From NCBI GenBank assembly GCA_013001295.1, contig JABDMW010000045.1:1-57781 (forward strand): a stretch of DNA of 57,781 bases, given 5' to 3'. Source of the DNA: Hyphomonadaceae bacterium (lineage in GTDB: Bacteria; Pseudomonadota; Alphaproteobacteria; Caulobacterales; Maricaulaceae). The notes below the pieces were generated by a model. The model searched no databases and had not been told where the DNA came from. It saw only the letters and a list, made by a program, of their open reading frames with translations. How positions within the stretch are numbered: the first letter of the stretch is position 1; each line of letters starts with the position of its first letter. Both the position numbers and the translations under genes were made by a program. Of this stretch, positions 8,234 through 17,046 are shown in pieces.

Positions 8234-9736
8234 ATGCGCGGAGAATTTGGGAAATCACCGAATTATCACCAGTGGGTCATCTGGCTGCTGGTCGGGCTGA
8301 CCGCCATTCGTATCACCTGGCTGTTTTTCTCGCCGCTTGGTCTGCACGGCGATGAAGCCCAATATTGGACCTGGTCCCGTTCCTTTGAATGGGGGTATTT
8401 CTCCAAACCGCCGATGATTGCCTGGATGATTGGGACGACGACCGGAATATTCGGCAATGAAGAATGGGCCGTGCGCCTGTCCTCCCCGCTAATCCATCCC
8501 ATAACCGCCTATATGCTGTTCAGGACAGGACGGTTTTTATTTGATGCCCGAACCGGGTTCTTTGCCGCCTGTCTGTATTTTCTCATGCCGGCCGTTTGGT
8601 TATCCTCGGCAATCGCCAGCACCGATGTCGCTCTTTTGCTATTCTGGTCTTTGGCCCTAAACGCATGGGCGCACATGCGCGAAACACCATCGGCGAAATG
8701 GGCGGCTTTGCTCGGGGTTTTTATCGGTCTCGGGTTTTTGTCCAAATATGCGATGTTGTTTTTTGTCATTTCAGTCGCGATCATCGCTTTTTTTGATCAA
8801 AAAACCCGACGCTCCTTATTCTCAAAATATGGGCTAATCGTGGCTACATTAGCCGCGCTCATAATGTCACCCAATATCCTGTGGAATGCCGCCAATGATT
8901 TTCAAACTGTTGGACACACAGCCGCAAATGCAAACCTGAAACAAGGCATTCCATTTCATCCAATAGAGCTTCTGGAGTTTATCGGCAGCCAATTTGGGGT
9001 TTTTGGCCCCCTAACCTTCGTTCTTTTACTGACCGCGCTGGGTTTCACCATTCGGCACAAACTAAACCCCAAAGCGAAAATGCTCGCCGTATTCGTTCTG
9101 GTTCCCCTTTTGGTCATCTGCGCTGAAGCCCTGCTCAGCCGGGCCAATGCCAATTGGGCCGTTACGGCCTATATGGGCGGTTCATTGCTGACTGCTCTCT
9201 TCATCACCGCCCAAACCCCTAAAATCGGAAAGACAGGGATTTGGATAAATGTTGCGCTCGGAACGGCAATGGCTGTCATCAGCCTTTCTCCGGCGCTGAC
9301 AAATGCAGCCGGTTTTGCCAATGGCGTAAAGCGCATGCGCGGGTGGACAGCGACTGCCGATCAGATTTCAAAAACAGCTAAACTCGGACATGACGATCGC
9401 GCGTTCAGCGCGATTGCCACGGATCACCGCCTGACGTTTTTTGATCTCACTTATTATAATGTTGAAAATAAATCCGGCCTGCCATTGCGTGCATGGTTGT
9501 TTTCCAAACACATCCATAATCACGCCGAGGCGACCAAGCCCTTACCGGCAAGCAGTGTCGAAGATCACCCCGTCCTCATCATCAATTATTATGAAAATTA
9601 CGAAAAGTATTTGAGGGAAGACTTTGCACGACTGGAACGCCTTGCACCCATATGGATTGAGCTCGGCGGAGGTAAAATCAGACAGTACAATGCTTGGGCC
9701 GGATACGGCTATACGCCGACCGAGGATTATCGCTAG
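8234..9736 (+). CDS. GT39-family (ArnT/PMT-like) membrane glycosyltransferase
   Basis: The ~500-residue protein has a cytoplasmic start, a first membrane helix, then LGLHGDEAQYWTWSRSFEWG. The acidic GDE motif and the following KPPMIAWM are the signature of the dolichyl-P-mannose/ArnT-like superfamily, which uses polyprenyl-phosphate sugars at the outer face of the inner membrane. Some ten to twelve hydrophobic segments follow, and a soluble C-terminal domain starts near residue 390. The start is ATG 8234; a TTG at 8222 is possible. A GT2 polyprenyl-phosphate sugar synthase-like gene lies 700 bp downstream and could supply its donor. The TAG stop shares CTAG with the stop of convergent msrA. 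Acceptor unknown. Confidence 0.82.
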   Translation: MRGEFGKSPNYHQWVIWLLVGLTAIRITWLFFSPLGLHGDEAQYWTWSRSFEWGYFSKPPMIAWMIGTTTGIFGNEEWAVRLSSPLIHPITAYMLFRTGRFLFDARTGFFAACLYFLMPAVWLSSAIASTDVALLLFWSLALNAWAHMRETPSAKWAALLGVFIGLGFLSKYAMLFFVISVAIIAFFDQKTRRSLFSKYGLIVATLAALIMSPNILWNAANDFQTVGHTAANANLKQGIPFHPIELLEFIGSQFGVFGPLTFVLLLTALGFTIRHKLNPKAKMLAVFVLVPLLVICAEALLSRANANWAVTAYMGGSLLTALFITAQTPKIGKTGIWINVALGTAMAVISLSPALTNAAGFANGVKRMRGWTATADQISKTAKLGHDDRAFSAIATDHRLTFFDLTYYNVENKSGLPLRAWLFSKHIHNHAEATKPLPASSVEDHPVLIINYYENYEKYLREDFARLERLAPIWIELGGGKIRQYNAWAGYGYTPTEDYR

Positions 9737-10374
9737 CTGCCTGTTTTAGTGGCGCCCCAGACCTGTTTGATACGGGCATCGCGGCGACATCCATTGCGGT
9801 AATATTTATACCGCACCGGGTTTTTCTTGTAATAGTCCTGATGGTAATCTTCTGCGAGATAGAAGGTCCCGTGTTTCAAAACAGGTGTTTTAACCGGTGC
9901 CGCCAACCGGCCCGAAGATTTCAGCTTATTCAGAGATGCTTTTGCTATTTCGAGCTGATCCTCGGTGGCAAATATGGCCGGACGGTAGGACTCTCCGCGG
10001 TCACAAAACTGCCCGCCATCATCTGTTGGATCAATCGTTGTCCAAAAATGCTCGACCAGCTCTGTATAACTGATTTGGGCTGGATCATAGGTGATTTCGG
10101 CCGCTTCATAATGACCGGTCCCGCCGCGCGTTACCTGCTTATAGGTCGGGTTTTCAACATGACCGCCTGTGTAACCGGATACCGCTTCGATGACGCCGGG
10201 AAGTTTTTCGAAATCCGCTTCCACACACCAAAAACACCCACCGGCAAACACGGCCTTAGCCGTTTCACCCGAATAGGTCTGTGTGCTGGTTTTGGATTCC
10301 TGGCTGCTTGCAGCACTACAGGCGGTAAGTGCCAATGCACTCAGCGATAAAATGGTCGTGTGTAAAATTTTCAT
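9733..10374 (-). CDS. msrA: Peptide-methionine (S)-S-oxide reductase, lipoprotein form
   Basis: MsrA repairs methionine-S-sulfoxide in oxidised proteins. Residues 43-52 read FAGGCFWCVE with the catalytic Cys47; EGxxGHYEAAEITYDP-type blocks and YHQDYYKKNP complete the MsrA fold. An N-terminal signal ending in LTAC (Cys19) predicts a lipid-anchored, periplasm-facing enzyme, while most MsrA proteins are cytosolic. Length is 213 residues. The stop overlaps the convergent glycosyltransferase stop by 4 bp. Confidence 0.93.
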   Translation of the reverse strand: MKILHTTILSLSALALTACSAASSQESKTSTQTYSGETAKAVFAGGCFWCVEADFEKLPGVIEAVSGYTGGHVENPTYKQVTRGGTGHYEAAEITYDPAQISYTELVEHFWTTIDPTDDGGQFCDRGESYRPAIFATEDQLEIAKASLNKLKSSGRLAAPVKTPVLKHGTFYLAEDYHQDYYKKNPVRYKYYRNGCRRDARIKQVWGATKTGS

Positions 10375-10430
10375 GAGCGTTATTTAGCCGTGCGCTGTCT
10401 CACATACCATACACAAATTCGCGAGCGTGA

Positions 10431-11363
10431 TTAGCGCTCGCTGTCTGAAACACGTAAATAGGCTTGCATTTTTTGCTGAATGCGCGTGCGTTTGACAGTA
10501 TCGAGAATGACACCGCAGGTAAAGCTGAGCGCGGCACCGATCGCCAGACCGGCAGCTAAAACGGCTGACGGCATTTTCGAGACTTCACCGGTTTGGAAAA
10601 ATTCATATACAACCGGAAGACCAACGCCCAAACTAAACAGGCCTATAATGATCGCACCAACGGTAAAAAAGCGAAGCGGCTGTTGGTCACGATAGAGTCG
10701 GCCCATCAACCAGGCGATCCGAGCACCGTCGCGAAATGTACTGAGCTTGCTCTCCCCCCCGACCCGATCAAAAAACGGCACCGGGACTTCAGCAAATGGA
10801 AGGCGCATTTCAAGGCTGTGAATGGTCATCTCGGCTTCGATTTCAAAACCGTCCGACATCATCGGAAACGACTTGATGAATCGACGGGAAAAAATCCGGT
10901 ACCCGGAAAAAATATCGGTAAAGTGCCTGCCAAATGCCGCCCCCATCACCCAGGTGAACAAGCGATTGCCGACCGCGTGCCCGGGGCGGTAGGTGCTGTC
11001 ATCGGAGTCCCGCGCAGCAACTATCATATCGAGTTTTTCATCGATCAATTTTTGGACAAGTTCAGGTGCGGCTGATGCGTCATAAGATCCATCCGCATCG
11101 CACATAATGTAGATGTCGGCGTGAATTTCGCGAAACAAGCGCCGCATGGCATTGCCTTTGCCCGGTAAAGGTTGGAAAAACACCTCTGCACCGGCTTTTT
11201 GAGCAACTTCTGTGGTTTTATCCTTGGAATTATTGTCGCACACAATAATGCGGGCGTCAGGTAAGGACTTGCGGAACCCTTCGATAACGTGCGCAAGGCC
11301 TTCTTCTTCATTGTACGCCGGCAAAAGCACGGCGATTTGTTGTTTTGCTTTTTTGGTTGGCAT
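10431..11363 (-). CDS. GT2 glycosyltransferase, polyprenyl-phosphate sugar synthase-like
   Basis: A 310-residue GT-A enzyme with VLLPAYNEEEG at the N-terminus, the metal/nucleotide motif CDADGS near residue 90 and FSGYRIFSRRF near 160, as in dolichyl-phosphate mannose synthase-like proteins. Two hydrophobic segments at ~220-285 anchor it in the membrane. It probably transfers a sugar from a nucleotide sugar to undecaprenyl phosphate. It lies downstream of the MBL-fold gene on the same strand, with a 66-bp gap. The nearby GT39 enzyme is the expected type of user for its product; that link is inference from neighbourhood. Confidence 0.85.
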   Translation of the reverse strand: MPTKKAKQQIAVLLPAYNEEEGLAHVIEGFRKSLPDARIIVCDNNSKDKTTEVAQKAGAEVFFQPLPGKGNAMRRLFREIHADIYIMCDADGSYDASAAPELVQKLIDEKLDMIVAARDSDDSTYRPGHAVGNRLFTWVMGAAFGRHFTDIFSGYRIFSRRFIKSFPMMSDGFEIEAEMTIHSLEMRLPFAEVPVPFFDRVGGESKLSTFRDGARIAWLMGRLYRDQQPLRFFTVGAIIIGLFSLGVGLPVVYEFFQTGEVSKMPSAVLAAGLAIGAALSFTCGVILDTVKRTRIQQKMQAYLRVSDSER

Positions 11364-11429
11364 TTCGACCCTGTCAATTTCCCGATATTTCGGCAGGGTG
11401 TAGCTGATTTTGGTTTATAACCCGTTTAT

Positions 11430-12503
11430 TTAAACAGATTCATAAATGTACTGGCCAGCATCATTTACGCGGCGCTTCATCAGTCCACGACCCAGCAAAC
11501 AGTTCAAGTGAGCGATACTTTCCCCGACCGCCATCAACCGGTTACCATCGGTAATTTCCCGACGGAACAACACAGAGTAGACTTCTGTCGCCAGCTTAGG
11601 TTCCTTGCAATAACCATGCAATCGGTCGAGTGCCCGCTCATGGTGATAAATAAGCTTATCCAAACGCCGATGGGCTCCAGTAAAGGGGATGCCATGCGCC
11701 GGGCAAATCAGCGTATCGGCAGGCAATACCGTCTTTAATTTGTGGCAAGAGGCAATCCATTCCTCCAGCGGATTGGCTTCCGGCTCGGTCGGCCAGACAC
11801 TGACATTGGATGAAATGTTCGGGAGAAGCTGATCGCCTGTCATACAGATGTTGAGTTCCGGGCACCACAGACACGCATGCTCCGGTGAATGTCCCGATCC
11901 GACAACAACCATCCATTCACGTCCATCAATCTCGAGCGTATCGCCATCTTGCATACGTTGATACCCGTGGGGAATTTTAGAAATGGCTTTCCCGAACCCC
12001 CCGAACCTGGCCTTGTAAAGCTCCAACTGCTCATCATTGAACCCGGCCCGTTCATAAAATTCAATACTGGCGGGCGGGGCCGGCTCCCCGGTATCCCCGG
12101 CCATCAAGCGACATAAAAAATACTCGCCGCGGGTCATTAAAAGTGGGACGCCGAATTTACGACAAATCCACCCCGCCAGACCCGAATGATCGGGATGCAA
12201 ATGCGTAACAATCACCCGATTGACCGGACGCCCCGCCATATCGTCGTCAAAAACTTTCTGCCAATGGGACTTAGCCTCGCGACTGCCGATCCCTGTATCA
12301 ATGACAACCCAGCTATCCTTGTCGCGCAAGAACCAGAGATTGATATGATCCAGGCCCTTCATCGGCAAGGACATGCGGAGCCAGAAAATACCATCCACGA
12401 TATTGGTCACTTCACCCGGCAGTGGTGGCGCGTCTTGAATAAATTTCAAGAGCGGTGAGGATGTATCGCGCGGTTGTGACAGGGCCTGATCAGTTATCGA
12501 CAT
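11430..12503 (-). CDS. MBL-fold metallo-hydrolase
   Basis: A 357-residue metallo-beta-lactamase-fold protein. Metal ligands are visible as THLHPDHSGL near residue 100, GSGHSPEHA near 208, MTGDQLLP near 227 and CPAHGIPF near 272. The C-terminal ~80 residues are helical (winged-helix-like), as in hydrolases with an added C-terminal domain. It starts at ATG 12503, only 34 bp behind the stop of the TetR regulator, so the two are probably co-transcribed and linked to the leucine degradation operon. A thioesterase or glyoxalase-II-like role is possible; the substrate cannot be told. Confidence 0.8.
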   Translation of the reverse strand: MSITDQALSQPRDTSSPLLKFIQDAPPLPGEVTNIVDGIFWLRMSLPMKGLDHINLWFLRDKDSWVVIDTGIGSREAKSHWQKVFDDDMAGRPVNRVIVTHLHPDHSGLAGWICRKFGVPLLMTRGEYFLCRLMAGDTGEPAPPASIEFYERAGFNDEQLELYKARFGGFGKAISKIPHGYQRMQDGDTLEIDGREWMVVVGSGHSPEHACLWCPELNICMTGDQLLPNISSNVSVWPTEPEANPLEEWIASCHKLKTVLPADTLICPAHGIPFTGAHRRLDKLIYHHERALDRLHGYCKEPKLATEVYSVLFRREITDGNRLMAVGESIAHLNCLLGRGLMKRRVNDAGQYIYESV

Positions 12504-12537
12504 GCAGCTTCCTTATTTTGATCGGCACCTTACGCTT

Positions 12538-13161
12538 TTAGGTGGGATTGGCAACGCCGACACTCATTTGTGCGACAAATTGCTGTGCAATATCATCGCC
12601 GCTGATCCGACCCCCCGCCTCATACCAGACGTTGAGCCAGTTCAGGGCCCCCATCAGGAAAAATACGGTGACTTTCGCGTCAGCTTTCTTAATCGAATCA
12701 TCGGCCATGCCTTTTTCAACCAGCCGGGTCACGGCTCGCTCGATCTTGCCCCGGCGTTTTAAGACAGTTTCCTGATTTTCACCGTTGAGAGAGTCAATAT
12801 CAGTCAGCAGTGCTAGCCCGTCTCGGGTCAGCATGTGCGCAAATTCGCCGTACAGTAATTGCAGTTTCTCGAGACCAGTGTCGCCTTGGCCTCGTACAGC
12901 TTTCACCAATTCATCCATCTTGTCGTACACCATGATATGGGCTTCAAACAGGATCTCTTCTTTGGACTTCACGTAATAGTACAGAGCCGCCTTTGTCAGC
13001 CCCAACGACTTGGCGATCTCAGTCATCGACGCATTGTGATAGCCGCGCCTGCGAAAAGCGGCTGCTGCTGATCGGATCACAGCGCGTCTTTTGGCATTGT
13101 ATTGCGCCTCCCTATCAAAGGGACGGTTTTCTGCCAATTTATGCTGCGATGTCACACTCAT
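12538..13161 (-). CDS. TetR-family regulator of the isovalerate/leucine catabolic operon
   Basis: A 207-residue TetR repressor. The N-terminal helix-turn-helix is clear (AAFRRRGYHNASMTEIAKSLGLTKAALYYYVKSKEEIL, residues ~30-65) and the rest is a helical ligand-binding domain. ATG 13161 is chosen because the preceding frame shows no family similarity and crosses the operator region. It is divergent from mccB, and the 87-bp gap between them carries a long palindrome. It probably represses mccB-mccA-ivd and itself, with an acyl-CoA intermediate as inducer, like the LiuQ-type TetR regulators; the inducer is inference. Confidence 0.85.
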   Translation of the reverse strand: MSVTSQHKLAENRPFDREAQYNAKRRAVIRSAAAAFRRRGYHNASMTEIAKSLGLTKAALYYYVKSKEEILFEAHIMVYDKMDELVKAVRGQGDTGLEKLQLLYGEFAHMLTRDGLALLTDIDSLNGENQETVLKRRGKIERAVTRLVEKGMADDSIKKADAKVTVFFLMGALNWLNVWYEAGGRISGDDIAQQFVAQMSVGVANPT

Positions 13162-13184
13162 ATTCAGTTCACCATAGGTTAGAA

Positions 13185-13230
13185 ATAAATTTGACTCAAG
13201 AGTCAAATTTATATATATAGAGTCAAATTT
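13185..13230. promoter_or_regulatory. Palindromic operator with third half-site
   Basis: Between the divergent tetR and mccB genes the half-site GAGTCAAATTT occurs inverted at 13187-13197 and direct at 13200-13210, a perfect palindrome with a 2-nt centre that extends to 13185-13212. A third copy lies at 13220-13230, exactly 20 bp from the second, so on the same helix face. This is the expected binding site of the adjacent TetR protein. Confidence 0.7.
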
Positions 13231-13248
13231 TAAGTGATAGGTGAATTT

Positions 13249-14838
13249 ATGCCGAAATTGGCATCGAAAATTAATCCGGAATCGGAGGACTTTAAAACCA
13301 ATGCCGCCCATATGGAGGCTTTGGTCAAAGACCTACGCGAAAAAGTCGCCAAGATTGCACTCGGTGGATCCGAACGCTCCCGCGAACGCCATCTTTCACG
13401 CGGTAAACTTTCGCCCCGAGACCGGGTTGAGCATCTGCTTGATCCCGGTACGCCGTTCTTGGAGCTGTCACAATTTGCTGCTTACGATATGTATAATGAT
13501 GACATACCTGGCGCTGGCATGATCACCGGTATTGGCCGCGTTGCCGGGCGTGAAGTCATGATCATTTGTAATGACGCCACGGTAAAGGGCGGCACATATT
13601 ATCCGATCACATGTAAAAAACAGGGGCGGGCGCAGGATATTGCCCGCGAAAACCGCCTCCCCTTTATTTATCTGGTTGATAGCGGCGGCGGCAATTTGCC
13701 CCATCAAGCCGAGATTTTCCCGGACCGCGAAGACTTTGGCCGCTGTTTCTATAATGAAGCCACCATGAGTGCCGACGGCATTCCGCAAATCGCGGTCGTC
13801 ATGGGCTCGTGCACGGCGGGCGGGGCCTACGTCCCGGCCATGGCCGACGAAAATGTGATTGTCGCCAATCAAGGCACGATCTTTTTGGGCGGCCCGCCTT
13901 TGGTCGAAGCCGCCACCGGCGAAAAAATCACCGCCGAAGAGCTTGGCGGTGGCGCGCTCCACACAGGTGTGTCCGGCGTGTCTGATCATTTGGCCGCCAA
14001 TGATGATCATGCTTTACAGATTACCCGCGATATTGTCGCTACTCTTGGCAAACCGGACTATTCATACCATCCGGATGAGGTTGAACCACCCGCCTATGAT
14101 GCGGACGAGCTTAACGGGATTGTCCCTGCCGATATCCGCCAACCCTATGATTGCCGCGAGATCATTGCGCGCCTGGTCGATGGATCCAAGTTTCAAGAGT
14201 TCAAGAAACGCTATGGCGAGACGCTGGTCACCGGCTTTGCCAAAATTCACGGTTATCAGGTCGGCATTCTTGGTAATAATGGAGTTCTCTTCTCAGACAG
14301 CGCCCTCAAAGGTGCGCATTTCATTGAACTGTGCTGCCAGCGCAAAATCCCGCTGGTGTTTTTGCAAAATATCACCGGGTTTATGGTCGGATCAAAGGCC
14401 GAAGCCGGCGGCATCGCCAAGGACGGCGCTAAAATGGTGCATGCCGTCGCCAATGCCAAAGTGCCGAAATTCACCATCGTGGTTGGTGGGTCATTCGGGG
14501 CGGGCAATTATGGCATGTGCGGGCGCGCCTATGATCCCCGCTTAATGTTCATGTGGCCAAATGCCCGGATTTCCGTAATGGGCGGCGAGCAGGCGGCCAG
14601 TGTTTTAGCCTCCGTGCATCGCGACCGGGGAAAATGGTCAGAAGCTGACAAAGAAGCCTTCATGCAGCCAATCCGGGAAAAGTATGAGCATGAGGGACAT
14701 CCCTATTTCGCATCGGCCCGGGTTTGGGATGACGGCATCATCGCGCCAACAGACACAAGGCGGGTGTTGGGCCTTGGCCTCGCCATGTGTGCCAATGCAC
14801 CAGTGCCGGAAGCCAAATTCGGCGTATTCAGGATGTAA
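13249..14838 (+). CDS. mccB: Methylcrotonyl-CoA carboxylase, carboxyltransferase (beta) subunit
   Basis: This subunit transfers the carboxyl group from biotin to 3-methylcrotonyl-CoA in leucine degradation. The 529-residue product has the two crotonase-fold halves of the carboxyltransferase: [22 protein letters not shown] and [17 protein letters not shown] in the first, and [24 protein letters not shown] and [18 protein letters not shown] in the second. These match MccB/LiuB better than PccB, and the gene order with mccA and ivd supports this. ATG 13249 is preceded by AGGTG at good spacing; GTG 13234 is an alternative. It is the first gene of the operon behind the TetR operator. Confidence 0.92.
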   Translation: MPKLASKINPESEDFKTNAAHMEALVKDLREKVAKIALGGSERSRERHLSRGKLSPRDRVEHLLDPGTPFLELSQFAAYDMYNDDIPGAGMITGIGRVAGREVMIICNDATVKGGTYYPITCKKQGRAQDIARENRLPFIYLVDSGGGNLPHQAEIFPDREDFGRCFYNEATMSADGIPQIAVVMGSCTAGGAYVPAMADENVIVANQGTIFLGGPPLVEAATGEKITAEELGGGALHTGVSGVSDHLAANDDHALQITRDIVATLGKPDYSYHPDEVEPPAYDADELNGIVPADIRQPYDCREIIARLVDGSKFQEFKKRYGETLVTGFAKIHGYQVGILGNNGVLFSDSALKGAHFIELCCQRKIPLVFLQNITGFMVGSKAEAGGIAKDGAKMVHAVANAKVPKFTIVVGGSFGAGNYGMCGRAYDPRLMFMWPNARISVMGGEQAASVLASVHRDRGKWSEADKEAFMQPIREKYEHEGHPYFASARVWDDGIIAPTDTRRVLGLGLAMCANAPVPEAKFGVFRM

Positions 14839-14861
14839 TGATGAACGACAAAACAATCATA

Positions 14862-14982
14862 CCTCTCCTTGGGGAGAGGTCGAGCGAAGCGAGGGTGAGG
14901 GGAAATAAAATGCTCACGCCCGACCCGATGTATGTCCAGCAATCAATATCGCCTCACCTCAACCCTCTCCCCAGGGAGAGGG
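14862..14982. repeat. Pair of facing palindromic intergenic repeats (REP-like)
   Basis: The left unit is a hairpin, CCTCTCC/GGAGAGG (14862-14879), followed by CGAGCGAAGCGAGGGTGAGG. The right unit is the inverted relative, CCTCACC then a CCCTCTCCC/GGGAGAGGG hairpin (14963-14982). The two face each other between mccB and mccA. The same family recurs at 16876-17027 and, in diverged form, at 54823-54917. They are non-coding and may act on the operon mRNA. Confidence 0.75.
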
Positions 14983-15000
14983 AGAATTCAGGTGCGCACA

Positions 15001-16875
15001 ATGTCTGACACAATCAAAAAAATCCTGATTGCCAATCGCGGCGAAATTGCCTGCCGGGTCATCAAGACTGCACGTAAAATGGGCATTCAAACCGTTGCCG
15101 TTTATTCCGATGCCGATAAGAAAGCCCTGCATGTCCGTATGGCCGACGAGGCCGTGCATATTGGCGCCAGTCCGGCTGCCGAAAGCTATCTGGTCATTGA
15201 TAAAATCATTGAGGCCTGCAAACAAACCAAGGCCGATGCCGTACATCCCGGCTATGGCTTTCTGTCTGAAAATCCGGAATTCGCCCGTCGCCTCAAAAAA
15301 GAAAAAATCGTGTTTATCGGCCCGGCGCCTGAAAGCATGGAAGCCATGGGCCTGAAAGACGCCGCCAAGAAATTGATGGAGAAAGCGGGTGTTCCCGTCA
15401 CGCCGGGCTATCACAGCAAAGATCAGGATGTGAAAACACTGAAAACAGAATCTACTAAAATTGGGTATCCTGTTCTCATTAAAGCGGTCGCCGGCGGTGG
15501 CGGTAAAGGTATGCGCAAGGTCGAGGCGGAGAAAGATTTTGAAGACATGCTCGCCTCCTGCCAACGCGAAGCCAAATCCTCATTTGGCGATGACCGGGTC
15601 TTGATAGAAAAATACATCCTCTCGCCACGTCATATCGAAGTGCAGGTGTTTGGTGATACGCATGGCAATGTCGTGCACATGTTTGAACGCGATTGCTCCT
15701 TGCAACGCCGCCACCAGAAAGTCATTGAAGAGGCCCCTGCTCCGGGCATGACCGATGAGGTGCGCAAAGCCATGACCGACGCGGCCGTCAAAGCCGCCCA
15801 AGCCGTTGATTATGTTGGTGCAGGCACTGTCGAATTTATCGTCGATGGCAGTGGCAAGCTGTGCACGGACGGGTTCTGGTTCATGGAAATGAATACGCGC
15901 TTGCAAGTGGAGCATCCGGTCACGGAACTGATCACCGGGCTTGATCTGGTCGAGCTACAAATCCGCGTCGCCCAGGGCGAGAAACTACCAAAGCAAAAAG
16001 ACATCAAAATGCAAGGTCATGCGGTCGAGGCCCGGCTCTATGCCGAAGACCCGGCCAATGACTTCCTCCCGAGTATTGGGAAGCTCGATATTTTGTCGCT
16101 CCCCGATAATTGCCGTATCGATACGGGTGTAGAGGAAGGCGGCGAAGTTTCATTGTTTTACGACCCGATGATCGCTAAAATAATCTCATTAGAAAGTTCA
16201 CGGGAATTGGCGATACAATCCCTCGCCTCGGCGTGTAAAAATTCGCATATATATCCGGTAAAATCCAACCCGCGTTTTTTATTGTCCTGCGTGACCCATA
16301 ACGCGTTCTTAAAAGGTGACGTATCGACGAACTTTATCGCTGAACATCTAAATCCTGAATTAAATGGATCGTCTCTGGAATTTGATAAACCTGCCATAGC
16401 ACATGCACTTAAACCCACGGCCGGCTCTTCTGTCTTTTCAAAAATCGACGGCTGGCGATTGAATCAGCCAGCCCAAACAAAGTTTAAAAGATCACATGCC
16501 GGCGAAAGCCTTTTTCTCGAAATAGATCCGGCTATTTCAAATAGCAGCAAGCTGACGAGGAGATACCGACGTCCGGAAGGTGATGTTGTGTTCGTAGATG
16601 GACTTGCCTATTTAATACGAAACGGTGAAGGCCTCGCGGGTGAAATCGCCGCGGGAGATAACATCACTGCCCCGATGCCCGGGAAAATTCTCGATGTGCG
16701 GGTGAAGGTCGGTGACAGTGTCATCAAGGGCGACAAACTGATCGTTATGGAAGCCATGAAAATGGAAATGAGCCTGGAAGCGCCGCGCGATGGGGTGATT
16801 GAGGTAATCGATTGTGCGGTTGACGATCTCGTCGATGACGGCGCGGTCTTATTAACATTGGAAACTGAAGAATAA
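15001..16875 (+). CDS. mccA: Methylcrotonyl-CoA carboxylase, biotin carboxylase/BCCP (alpha) subunit
   Basis: The alpha subunit carboxylates its own biotin with ATP and bicarbonate. The 624-residue product has the biotin carboxylase domain (KILIANRGEIACRVIKTARKMG; GYGFLSENPEFA; VAGGGGKGMRKVE; FMEMNTRLQVEHPVTE) over residues ~1-450, a linker/BT region, and a C-terminal biotinyl domain with EAMKMEMS, the Lys of AMKM being the biotin site. ATG 15001 with AGGTG seven bases upstream is chosen; the frame runs on to 14932 only through the palindromic repeat. It pairs with mccB in an operon interrupted by repeat elements. Confidence 0.93.
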   Translation: MSDTIKKILIANRGEIACRVIKTARKMGIQTVAVYSDADKKALHVRMADEAVHIGASPAAESYLVIDKIIEACKQTKADAVHPGYGFLSENPEFARRLKKEKIVFIGPAPESMEAMGLKDAAKKLMEKAGVPVTPGYHSKDQDVKTLKTESTKIGYPVLIKAVAGGGGKGMRKVEAEKDFEDMLASCQREAKSSFGDDRVLIEKYILSPRHIEVQVFGDTHGNVVHMFERDCSLQRRHQKVIEEAPAPGMTDEVRKAMTDAAVKAAQAVDYVGAGTVEFIVDGSGKLCTDGFWFMEMNTRLQVEHPVTELITGLDLVELQIRVAQGEKLPKQKDIKMQGHAVEARLYAEDPANDFLPSIGKLDILSLPDNCRIDTGVEEGGEVSLFYDPMIAKIISLESSRELAIQSLASACKNSHIYPVKSNPRFLLSCVTHNAFLKGDVSTNFIAEHLNPELNGSSLEFDKPAIAHALKPTAGSSVFSKIDGWRLNQPAQTKFKRSHAGESLFLEIDPAISNSSKLTRRYRRPEGDVVFVDGLAYLIRNGEGLAGEIAAGDNITAPMPGKILDVRVKVGDSVIKGDKLIVMEAMKMEMSLEAPRDGVIEVIDCAVDDLVDDGAVLLTLETEE

Positions 16876-17027
16876 CCTCTCCCCCCGCGTTTCTTATGAA
16901 ACGCTTTAGGGAGAGATCGCGCGAACGAAGAGAGCTGCGGGTGAGGTGAAACCTGATCCGCCGCTATTGAACTTAAATCGGGGGAAACTGATATCCCCTC
17001 ACCCTAACCCTCTCCCCAAGGAGAGGG
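16876..17027. repeat. Second pair of REP-like palindromic repeats
   Basis: Starting right after the mccA stop, CTCTCCC (16877-16883) pairs with GGGAGAG (16909-16915) around an inner perfect hairpin GCGTTTC/GAAACGC (16887-16893 with 16898-16904), then comes GGGTGAGG. The facing unit has CCCCTCACCC and a CCCTCTCC/GGAGAGGG hairpin (17008-17027). The arrangement copies that between mccB and mccA, and the last unit ends 20 bp before the ivd start. Confidence 0.7.
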
Positions 17028-17046
17028 GAAGAGAACGGAGTAAATC

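Noticed and set aside
13468-14010. 180-codon minus-strand ORF in mccB
   Set aside because: Antisense shadow of a highly conserved carboxyltransferase region.
14932-15000. Upstream extension of mccA
   Set aside because: The added residues are translated from the palindromic repeat; ATG 15001 has a ribosome site and matches family N-termini.
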